Assembly: GCF_014698065.1 (NCBI RefSeq)
Contig: NZ_JACJSI010000068.1
Span: 1-37,403 of the forward strand
Direction: 5' to 3'
DNA length: 37,403 nt
DNA from: Nostoc flagelliforme FACHB-838
GTDB lineage: Bacteria > Cyanobacteriota > Cyanobacteriia > Cyanobacteriales > Nostocaceae
A model generated the notes under the pieces. It saw nothing but the letters and a program-made list of their open reading frames with translations, ran no database searches and was not told the origin of the DNA. This document shows positions 7,242 to 13,943 of this stretch, piece by piece. Made by a program: the position numbers and the translations under genes. The stretch's first letter is position 1, and every line of letters starts with the position of its first letter.

Positions 7242-7787
7242 CTAATTTTCGATTGTTTGCTTCAGTAACTCCATTACTTGGTTACACCAGGCTAGCCAAT
7301 GTGTTTCGTAACTAATGCCATTTAGGAGAGTAAAATACTGAAATTTGCCTGATTCTGGCAGTTGTTGCGGATTCTGAAAGTAACCCTGTTCTAATTCCTT
7401 GTACGTAGACAATTTTTTTTCATGGGCTTTTTGGTGATGTTCTAGCTCTGCCAAAATAATTTGCTTAGGAACAATATCACCAGCAAAAATTTTAACTAGT
7501 AAGTCATCTTTAATCGGTGTGGGTTCACAAGGTTGAGCAATCCACTCTTTAAGGTGCTGTTCTCCCAAGTGTGTAACGCTGTAGAGCCTTTTATCTGGCC
7601 GTCCTGCTTGAAGAATCGACTCGGAACTGATCCAGCCTTGATCTTCTAGTTTCGCTAACTCCCGATAAATCTGCTGGTGACTTGCTGACCAGAAAAAGCC
7701 TACAGAGCCATCGAATCGTTTTGCTAAATCATATCCACTACATGGTGCGTCAACCAGAGCCGCTAAAATTGCGTGCGCTAATGCCAT
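7242..7787 (-). CDS. PadR-family transcriptional regulator
   Basis: A 181-residue repressor with an N-terminal winged helix: MALAHAILAALVDAPCSGYDL, then the recognition region QIYRELAKLEDQGWI and the wing GRPDKRLYSVTHLGEQ. A C-terminal helical dimerisation domain (about 95-175, including LAELEHHQKAHEKKL) is of the Vir/AphA type. PadR proteins repress a divergent gene and are released by small aromatic or toxic ligands. ATG at 7787 is preferred to an upstream TTG at 7817, because that TTG would place the start inside the operator palindrome. It is divergent from the DUF4188 gene, with two operator-like palindromes between them (7811-7856), so autoregulation and control of the neighbour are likely. 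Confidence 0.9.
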   Translation of the reverse strand: MALAHAILAALVDAPCSGYDLAKRFDGSVGFFWSASHQQIYRELAKLEDQGWISSESILQAGRPDKRLYSVTHLGEQHLKEWIAQPCEPTPIKDDLLVKIFAGDIVPKQIILAELEHHQKAHEKKLSTYKELEQGYFQNPQQLPESGKFQYFTLLNGISYETHWLAWCNQVMELLKQTIEN

Positions 7788-7810
7788 AATTTTTAATTCA
7801 CTACTTGACT

Positions 7811-7856
7811 TATGCAACTAATTGCACAAAGCTATCTTTATGCAATTAGTTGCATA
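7811..7856. promoter_or_regulatory. Paired PadR-type operator palindromes
   Basis: tatgcaactaattgca (7811-7826) and tgcaattagttgcata (7841-7856) are perfect 16-base reverse complements 14 bases apart. Each copy is itself a dyad, TGCAA-N4-TTGCA, the shape bound by PadR dimers (known PadR/LmrR sites are of the ATGT-N8-ACAT kind). Centres are 30 bases apart, close to three helical turns, so two dimers could sit on the same face. The pair lies between the PadR gene and the DUF4188 gene. Confidence 0.8.
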
Positions 7857-7882
7857 TTAACTTAAGCAATAAGGAGTGAGAG

Positions 7883-8401
7883 ATGCCTCAAGTAATACCA
7901 GGACGATTTACAGCCGAGATTGATGAACCCTTTGTTGTGTTTCTGATTGGGATGCGAGTTAATAAATTATTGGCTTTTTCTAAATGGATTCCTACATCCA
8001 GGGCAATGTCACCCATGCTACAAAGCCTTAATCAGAATCCCGAAAAAGGGTTTTTAGGAGGAGAAACTTTTGTTTACTGGCGAGGGGTAGGACTGATTCA
8101 GTATTGGCGATCGTTCGAGGATTTGGAGCGTTTCGCTAGAAATCCAGCCGATGCACATTTAAAAGCTTGGCAAAGGTTTAATCAAGCCATTGGTGCTGAT
8201 GGCAGTGTCGGCATTTGGCACGAAACTTACTTAATAGAACCAGGAAAATATAAGGCGATTTACGGGAATATGCCTGTCTTTGGATTAGCTGCTGCAACTA
8301 AGCACGTCCCAGCTATGGGGCGCAAGGAAACAGCACGCCGTCGCCAGGGTGGTGACGGCGAACCATCTGTACCCTTACCTGCAATACAGACTCCTAACTA
8401 A
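7883..8401 (+). CDS. DUF4188 (monooxygenase-like) protein
   Basis: A 172-residue cytoplasmic protein of the DUF4188 family, a dimeric alpha/beta-barrel-like fold. It has the family pattern PGRFTAEIDEPFVVFLIGMR, then KWIPT, VYWRGVGLIQYWRSFEDLERFA and GSVGIWHETYLIEPGKYKAIY with NMPVFGLA. Relatives are annotated as monooxygenase-like and some resemble phenylacetaldoxime dehydratases; the reaction is unknown. The last 20 residues are low complexity (RRRQGGDGEP). ATG at 7883 has a strong Shine-Dalgarno (aaggag, 8 bases upstream). Position next to PadR and its operators suggests induction by a small hydrophobic compound that the protein then modifies. Confidence 0.85.
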   Translation: MPQVIPGRFTAEIDEPFVVFLIGMRVNKLLAFSKWIPTSRAMSPMLQSLNQNPEKGFLGGETFVYWRGVGLIQYWRSFEDLERFARNPADAHLKAWQRFNQAIGADGSVGIWHETYLIEPGKYKAIYGNMPVFGLAAATKHVPAMGRKETARRRQGGDGEPSVPLPAIQTPN

Positions 8402-8443
8402 TAACTGAGCTACAGATGCTCTGAATAGTTTGAGTTGATGAAT

Positions 8444-9541
8444 CTAAGACAATGCCGCTGCGGGAGTTAAACCTAGTTTGGATAACAAGCGGTCAATATC
8501 AAAATGCTCCGACATCAACTGACGAATATACTGAACCTTAATCGGCTCGTGGAGGCGGACTTGCCCGAAAGTTCGGTCAACAATTTCCACAGTGGTAAGG
8601 GTATCTAAGTCAACAGATAAAATGGGGATTTCTAGGTCTTCAGCGCGACTGAGAATAAACGGCGGTGGCGGTAGTTGCCCGGTGAGAATTAAACATTGGG
8701 TAGAAGTTTCTAAAGCAGCTTGCTGAATCTCCACGCGATCGCCTCCTGTTACGACAGCCATATTCCGACGTTTGCGGAAATACTTCACAGCGGAGTTGAC
8801 ATTCATCGCTCCAATTGCCAGACTTTCTACTAATAGATCCATGCGATCGTTGCGACAGAGAACATCAGCCTTTAACTGTTTGACCAGTTCGCCAACGCTC
8901 ACACTGCGGAGCAAAGCGCTATTCGGCAGCATTGCTAGCACCGGAATACCCTGCTGTTCCAAAAATGGGCGCAAGAGCGTGTCAACTGTTTCTAGTTGGG
9001 TGACAGGGATATCATTGATCACAACTCCAATCAAGCGATCGCCCACACGCTGTTTTGCAGCCAATAGTGCCTCAACCGAAAGCAATGATTTATAGCGGGC
9101 TACTAACAGTACAGCAGAATCCAATACTTCAGCCATTTGCAGCAAAGACAAGTCAAACAAATTGCCTTCGGACAAATCACCAGGCCCCTCCAACAACACT
9201 AAATCTCCTTGAGACTTATGTAAATATTGCTGTATTAGGGACTGCTGATAATCGGTTTTGTCTTCTCCCCGCAAGCGGTTTTGCACATTCGGTTGATTCA
9301 AAGCCAGCATTGTGGGTGCAACGCGGTTTTCTGGCAAATTGAGGCTAAGAGCGATGAACTGGACATCTTCCTCAATGACGGTTCCACTAGACGAATTATT
9401 GAAACACGTACCGAGCGGTTTACCGTAGCTAATATCCAGACCTTTTTGCTGTAGCTGATGAGACAAACCCAGAACAGTTGCAGATTTACCGCTGTAAGTC
9501 TCGGTTGATCCAATCAGCAAATATTTAGGGGATTTTGGCAC
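8444..9541 (-). CDS. BioD-like ATPase with DRTGG domain (phosphotransacetylase-related)
   Basis: A 365-residue cytosolic protein. The N-terminal half is a dethiobiotin-synthetase/CobB-like P-loop domain: GSTETYSGKSATVLGL (Walker A, about residues 11-26) and LVLLEGPGDLSEG (about 115-127). A DRTGG domain covers about 215-335 (NSAVKYFRKRRNMAVVTGGD and QCLILTGQLPPPPFIL). This combination is the N-terminal part of some bacterial phosphate acetyltransferases but lacks the catalytic transacetylase domain, so acetyl transfer is not expected. Stand-alone versions are common in cyanobacteria and are annotated 'phosphotransacetylase family'. Function unproven; a nucleotide- or metabolite-sensing role is possible. 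ATG at 9541. Convergent with the DUF4188 gene. Confidence 0.82.
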   Translation of the reverse strand: MPKSPKYLLIGSTETYSGKSATVLGLSHQLQQKGLDISYGKPLGTCFNNSSSGTVIEEDVQFIALSLNLPENRVAPTMLALNQPNVQNRLRGEDKTDYQQSLIQQYLHKSQGDLVLLEGPGDLSEGNLFDLSLLQMAEVLDSAVLLVARYKSLLSVEALLAAKQRVGDRLIGVVINDIPVTQLETVDTLLRPFLEQQGIPVLAMLPNSALLRSVSVGELVKQLKADVLCRNDRMDLLVESLAIGAMNVNSAVKYFRKRRNMAVVTGGDRVEIQQAALETSTQCLILTGQLPPPPFILSRAEDLEIPILSVDLDTLTTVEIVDRTFGQVRLHEPIKVQYIRQLMSEHFDIDRLLSKLGLTPAAALS

Positions 9542-9698
9542 ACATGCACTCCTAATTTCAAAAGTCAGAAGAACCCAGCTAGGTGTTTCCTAATTCTAGT
9601 TCCTTCTGGCAAAAGCCTCTCGCTCTCACAAATTAAGGTTTCCCAGAATTACCTTCTGATCAAGCAAGCAGGGGGCAGATGAGCCAATTTTTTGAGTT

Positions 9699-9752
9699 TT
9701 AGAAAGTTAAGATATTGGGTTCATCGTCAACAATCAGAATTTTCCGGATCAT
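9699..9752 (-). pseudogene. Stub of a response regulator receiver domain
   Basis: ATG at 9752 opens the frame MIRKILIVDDEPNILTF and then stops at 9699-9701. The motif KILIVDDEPNI is the first strand and acidic pocket of a CheY-like receiver domain, which normally runs about 120 residues. Nothing downstream in any frame continues the domain, so only the first 17 codons survive. It sits immediately downstream, on the same strand, of the decayed sensor gene, as expected for a sensor/regulator pair that was deleted and degraded. Confidence 0.7.
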
Positions 9753-9785
9753 AGGGATTGGAGATTGGGGAAGGTGGGGTCTCCT

Positions 9786-10975
9786 TTAGGGATAAACTGC
9801 CTGACCAATACGTTCCTTTGTCAGTGCAACTTCGGCAGAGAAAACCTCTGTGGAATGGGACTGAGTTTGGGCAAATAGTTCTACAGCTTGCGATCATGAA
9901 TATCTGTGCAAGTGCCAACCCACTCTCGAACGCTACCATCTTCTTCTAATACAGGAGCGCCACAGACAGAAAAGTGGCGGTAACTGCAGTCTTTGCCACG
10001 AATTCGGTACTCAGTTTGATAGAGGCTGCGGTTAGCCACAGCGTTACCACAGACTTGAAATGTGCAATCGCGATCTTCGGGATGAACGGCATCAATCCAG
10101 CCCCCATTTTCCGCTTCAGCTATACTTTGACCTGTATAAGCTATCCAACTTACCGTTCAAAGCAAATTCCTTCTGGTGTGCTTACCCAAAGGATTTGTGT
10201 AGTACTAATTACCAAAGAGCGGTATCGGGCTTCACTCTGTTTCAAGATTTGTTCAGTACATTGACGTTCCTGCTGGGCGTGTCGAAGCTCACTAATGTTC
10301 TCCACGCTACACCAAATTACTTGCTCTCCATCTTTGTCAATCATCAATCCAGAAATCCTGACCGAAACCAGATGCCCATCTTTGTGGATTAACTCTTTCT
10401 CATAAGGGCCGTAGCGACCAGTTGTTTCTAGATTCTCTAGGCTAGCTCGGTCAGAGGCGGCATAATTTTCAGGAGTAATCTGGCGATCATTGAGATTTAG
10501 GGTTTCTGGAACAGTGTGCCCCAAAATGGCAGCATAGGCGGGGTTGATGTTAATTAGCGTCCCATCTGTTCGGCATAATAATAGCCCAATCGGACATTTT
10601 TCAAATAACTATAGCGATCGCTGTTTGGGAGGCAAAGATACTCATAAGTTTCAGGTGTTCAGCCTTGTATGAGTCAGTTTTGGGCGTTCCAATGGCGATC
10701 GCTCCTAATACCCGCTCTTTAGCTCACAACAGTACACAAATCATTGCATTAACGTTTTTCTGCCTCTCTAATCGAGGATCGGCTTGCACATCATTGACCA
10801 GTTCTGCCCGATTGAATTGCACAATATTGCCAATAATTCCCTTACCCGGTTCCGGCTGACTGTGGTCAAAAAACACTCCAAATTCGGCAATGGTTTCAAA
10901 TGCGGTTGCATCTGGACTCAAAAGCAAAATCATTCCCGCAGATGATTCAATTAATTGGCTCAATTCCTGAAGCAC
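9786..10975 (-). pseudogene. Decayed multidomain sensor: GAF - PAS - PAS, histidine kinase core lost
   Basis: Reading leftward from 10975, a GAF-domain segment (QELSQLIESSAGMILLLSPD ... NAMICVLL) meets an in-frame TGA at 10724-10726 and then continues in the same frame (AKERVLGAIAIGTPKTD ... SIFASQTAIAI). A frameshift or deletion near 10605 leads to a PAS domain (FEKCPIGLLLCRTDGTLINI ... WCSVENISELRHAQQE). A second frameshift near 10150 leads to another PAS/PAC (WIAYTGQSIAEAENGGWIDA, HPEDRD, REWVGTCTDIHDRK). A third near 9890 precedes QAVELFAQTQSHSTEVF and a stop at 9786-9788. No HisKA or HATPase motif remains. The four lesions and the missing kinase core mark it as a pseudogene; the original N terminus is also cut by a stop just upstream of 10975. 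Confidence 0.85.
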
Positions 10976-11121
10976 AAGTTTTCCTGGTTAGAGAAAAACA
11001 TAGAATTAAATCTATGATGAATTTATGTCTATCGTTGCTAAACTAATCGTAAATTGGCAATCAGCTTTTTTGAGTATGTAGTTGAGCGGATTTGTGAAAG
11101 TAGAATAATCCCCTGTAGGTT

Positions 11122-11155
11122 ACAAAAAGAAGCTGCGATCGCAGCTTCTTTTTGT
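11122..11155. terminator. Perfect 34-bp palindrome centred on a HIP1 site, likely terminator
   Basis: acaaaaagaagctgcga is followed directly by its exact reverse complement tcgcagcttctttttgt, giving 17 paired bases with no spacer and GCGATCGC at the centre. The T-rich ends on both strands and position just past the hydroxylase gene's stop suit a bidirectional intrinsic terminator. As RNA the central bases would open to form the loop. Confidence 0.7.
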
Positions 11156-11191
11156 AAGTTTAAAAAGTATTTAGCTAATCGTTAGTTTCAG

Positions 11192-11692
11192 TTATATGCG
11201 AGAGTAGCGAAAACGAAGTCTGAGTAACCGAAGCCAGCGTAACCACATTTGTGCAGGTTGTTCAAAGAAGCTAAAAATATCACCGAAACCTAAATTAGTT
11301 TTGTGATGATGTAGCCAGTGTCTTTCAGGAGTAGTAATAAATAGAATTTGGCATAAAATATTTACAGGCTTTGGAGTTTGCCAACCCAGTACACTTATGT
11401 GTCTCCACCATACATGAAACTGACCAAGCAGTAATCCAGAAATCACACCAATGGGAGAGAAAGACCACAAGACTACTGCTATGAGTACATAAGGCAAAGC
11501 TCCCAAGATACCATCTAAAAGAACCTGGGGATTAAAAGTCAAAATAGCGTAGTGACGGAAGTCCTTCTTCCAAGAGTGGTGCGTTTTTAAATGAAGGCTA
11601 CCAAAAACGTGCTCGGGTACGTGGTAAAAAAATGTAGATAGAAAATCGCCAAAAAATAGTAATAACCAAGCAACAGCGATAGCCTCAAGCAT
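11192..11692 (-). CDS. Fatty acid hydroxylase/sterol desaturase-family membrane protein
   Basis: A 166-residue membrane protein with several hydrophobic helices (about 4-23, 60-77, 80-92, 108-120). Its histidine clusters are those of membrane di-iron hydroxylases: HVPEH (24-28), H34 with HH (38-39), HVWWRH (93-98) and HWLHHH (125-130). The set HxxxH, HxxxHH, HxxxxH and HxxHHH fits the fatty acid hydroxylase/sterol desaturase superfamily, so an O2-dependent hydroxylation or desaturation of a lipid or carotenoid is inferred. It is shorter than sterol desaturases (about 250-300). ATG at 11692. It stands alone, followed by the 34-bp palindromic terminator. Confidence 0.8.
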   Translation of the reverse strand: MLEAIAVAWLLLFFGDFLSTFFYHVPEHVFGSLHLKTHHSWKKDFRHYAILTFNPQVLLDGILGALPYVLIAVVLWSFSPIGVISGLLLGQFHVWWRHISVLGWQTPKPVNILCQILFITTPERHWLHHHKTNLGFGDIFSFFEQPAQMWLRWLRLLRLRFRYSRI

Positions 11693-12700
11693 TTGTACTC
11701 CTCAAGTAAGTTAAGAAAACTCCACAGAAAATATGCCAATGTCATGCTGTCGGCGTAGACACTTGGTTTTACGTTATGCAAGCAGCACCTGTATGTCTTA
11801 CGTGTCTACGCTCCAGTTAATTTTGCTCAGAGTATATGTAATTGGATCAGTTGCAGTTTCATGAATCTCCGCTCCTTAATGCAGTAAACAGCAACTCGTA
11901 AGAACCTCCAATTTGACTTCTAGCTCTGGGTTAATGGTAAAAATACATCTAAAACTCGATAGCAATACAGTACTTTGCCATTGTTACTACACAATCTTCT
12001 TACTAAGGCATACAGCGTAAGCAAAGGTTGAGTTAAAATTAGTACAAATTTAGGTTAAGATTTGCTTCAAAATTATTAATTTTCAATTGATTGCAATTAA
12101 GCTTAAATTATGAGTTTAATAAGAGCAATATAAATAGCCATTCCCCCAAGATAAACTGGGTTATGAGGGTGAATGAAGTAGGTTTATAATACAATTAAGA
12201 GGCGGCAAATTTTAGAGAATCTAGTATTAATTAGATGCTATTGGCACTTTGCATTAATCTAGCAAGAATGCTGCTCTAAAAACGCACCTTCAATATGAAT
12301 CTTGAGAAGACATAGGGATTCTAAGAATTTATCTTTTTTGCCGAGCGCGTTTGAATTCGCTCGCCCCTGTTATACAAACAGCAAACTCTGTGCGTCACCC
12401 TTCTCCTGTGGTCGCTAGTGTGCGTAGTTTATTTCTCTTAAAAGTATCAGATTAAACCACTAGTTCACTGTGTCAAGAACAAGGGTGAGCGTCTTCTTTG
12501 ATAACGTGGTTCCGAAATCTTAATTGTTCCTGTATCATTTATGAACAAGTTAGTAAATCGGTAATGCTTAACTGCAATATTTATTTACAATATGTCTTAT
12601 TAAAAGGGTATTTCAGCATCTCCCAAATTTAGGTTACTTTCCAGTTGGGAAGGTAAAATCAGGGTTTGAAGCTATAATTACATGATTTATCTGTTTCAGC
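11693..12700. other. AT-rich intergenic region of about 1 kb without a recognisable gene
   Basis: No frame above about 30 codons looks coding here and no tRNA, CRISPR or HIP1 site was seen. There are short AT-rich dyads such as aattgattgcaatt near 12085-12098 and a GC-rich hairpin cgagcg ... cgctcg near 12343-12363. The last 60 bases should carry the promoter of the small RHH gene. The region may contain debris of lost genes, but I could not identify any. Confidence 0.45.
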
Positions 12701-12847
12701 ATGAACAAAAAATGGGCAGTCAAACGAATAACTATAAACTTGGCATCAAATGAAGCCAAAAACCTTGAAAAGTATTGTGAACAGACAGGCAGACCAGCAA
12801 CGGATGTAATTCGAGAACTCATTCGAGCTTTGCCACAGACAAAATAA
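12701..12847 (+). CDS. Small ribbon-helix-helix (CopG/Arc-like) protein, copy 1
   Basis: A 48-residue protein: MNKKWAVKRITINLASNEAK, NLEKYCEQTGRPATDVIREL, IRALPQTK. The pattern of one beta strand (VKRITINL) followed by two helices (EAKNLEKYCEQTG and ATDVIRELIRAL) is the ribbon-helix-helix fold, which dimerises and binds DNA through the strand. It is nearly identical over about 38 residues to the leftward gene at 13322-13501. Small RHH proteins like this are either antitoxins or stand-alone regulators; no toxin-like frame lies beside it, so a solitary regulator is more likely. The opposite strand has a spurious longer frame across the same DNA. Start ATG 12701; no clear Shine-Dalgarno. Confidence 0.75.
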   Translation: MNKKWAVKRITINLASNEAKNLEKYCEQTGRPATDVIRELIRALPQTK

Positions 12848-13321
12848 AAGTAGACTTGAAAATCATTTATCTTGGTTTATTCTCAAGATATAAGCATTAG
12901 AATTTAGTGGAATTGGAGATGTTAAGTTAACGAGTGATAATTTTTTGTAAAGATTAAGAAATATGTAAAAATTTAGTTTTCGGCCTGCTACACCCGCCGA
13001 AAACAAGATGACATCAGAGCTTATAATTGAGTTGCACAATTAGGAGTAAGAAAATATTTCTCTGGTTAGTGACTACGTTTAATTTTGTCGTCACTTTGGT
13101 GAAAGAATAATTTCTAACCCTGCTTTTTTAGTATTTTCGCAACAAACAACAGTATTGAAGTAGCAAATATCAAGTTGTGAGAATCTAATCTAGAGATTAG
13201 CGCTCTGGAATTACTCTCAGCAGAGTAAAGTTCAAAACCTTTGTCCAAATTTGCAACAGTTTCTAGTTTAACTATGACTGATCTGGACTACGGCTTTTCA
13301 GGCTGGGCGTGAGAAGCCAGG
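12848..13321. other. Spacer between the two RHH genes
   Basis: The 474 bases between the convergent RHH paralogues contain one clear stem, gttttcggc (12976-12984) with gccgaaaac (12996-13004), listed separately, and no coding frame. No toxin-like or transposase-like frame was found, so the pair is not flanked by an obvious mobile element. Confidence 0.45.
12976..13004. terminator. 9-bp GC-containing stem downstream of the RHH gene
   Basis: gttttcggc and gccgaaaac pair perfectly with an 11-base loop. It lies 130 bases past the stop of the first RHH gene. The arms carry their own T and A runs, so the stem would be U-flanked, but no separate T-tract follows. Confidence 0.4.
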
Positions 13322-13501
13322 TCAAGGCAAGGCTTGAATGAGTTCCCGAATCACATCCGTTGCTAGTCTACCAGTCTGTTCACAATATTTTTCAAGGTTC
13401 TGGGCTTCATCTAATGTCAAGTTTAAGGTAATTCGCTTAAGCGCCCTTTTTTTACTGGAGGTTGCCAAACGGGGAAATTTAAGTGCGGCAGTTTTATTCA
13501 T
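13322..13501 (-). CDS. Small ribbon-helix-helix (CopG/Arc-like) protein, copy 2
   Basis: A 59-residue protein beginning MNKTAALKFPRLATSSKKRA at ATG 13501, then LKRITLNLTLDEAQNLEKYC and EQTGRLATDVIRELIQALP. The RHH core matches the 48-residue copy at 12701-12847 with only a few substitutions (ASNEAK to TLDEAQ, P to L, R to Q). It differs in carrying a longer basic N-terminal arm. A TTG further upstream at 13549 could extend it but lacks support. The two copies are convergent and about 470 bases apart, suggesting an inverted duplication that has since diverged. DNA binding is inferred from the fold; the target is unknown. Confidence 0.75.
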   Translation of the reverse strand: MNKTAALKFPRLATSSKKRALKRITLNLTLDEAQNLEKYCEQTGRLATDVIRELIQALP

Positions 13502-13943
13502 TGATTGATAGGGTAGATATATACAAGCTTTCTTTATCAAGATTGCCAATTTTTAACTGTCTTTACCAGTGAAAATCGAGATTTTAAGATTGAACTTAAG
13601 CTTTACGCTCCAAGTTTATTACTGAAAGCTCAAGGTGTTAAATAACTAACGCCATACGTAATGAATCTACCATTAGTCAAGTTCAAGAAGCTTTCGGCTG
13701 AAGAGATGATGTCAACAATGTCCTACAGACCAGATTGTCTGTTGAGCAGGCGGTTTTGAATTGCCGAGACAAGTGGATTGCCAAAAGTGGTTTTTATCAG
13801 TGAATATTTTGGTAATATACCTGTTTTAAATCTTCTGCAACATAAGATTATTCGTTTGTTATGACTATCACCTCATGTCTATAGCAACCTAGTAGATAAT
13901 TCTTTTTAATTCAAGATAGATTACACGAACAGTGAGTTAATAC
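13502..13943. other. Intergenic region upstream of the STAND gene
   Basis: 442 bases, presumably with the promoters of the RHH gene (leftward) and the STAND gene (rightward). A short dyad acagac-cagatt-gtctgt lies around 13727-13744 within a looser pairing (tcaacaatgtc ... gtctgttga). No frame is convincing. Confidence 0.4.

Noticed and set aside
9974..10392. Rightward frames of 96 and 110 codons
   Set aside because: They lie antisense to the decayed PAS domains. The minus-strand reading gives recognisable PAS/PAC motifs, whereas the plus-strand peptides do not resemble any protein.
11587..11781. A leftward frame overlapping the start of the hydroxylase-like gene
   Set aside because: It is out of frame with the histidine-box protein and gives a low-complexity hydrophobic peptide with no motif, so it is treated as a shadow.
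12634..12822. A 62-codon leftward frame overlapping the first RHH gene
   Set aside because: The opposite strand encodes a clear RHH protein with a close paralogue nearby. The leftward frame is its antisense shadow and has no recognisable motif.
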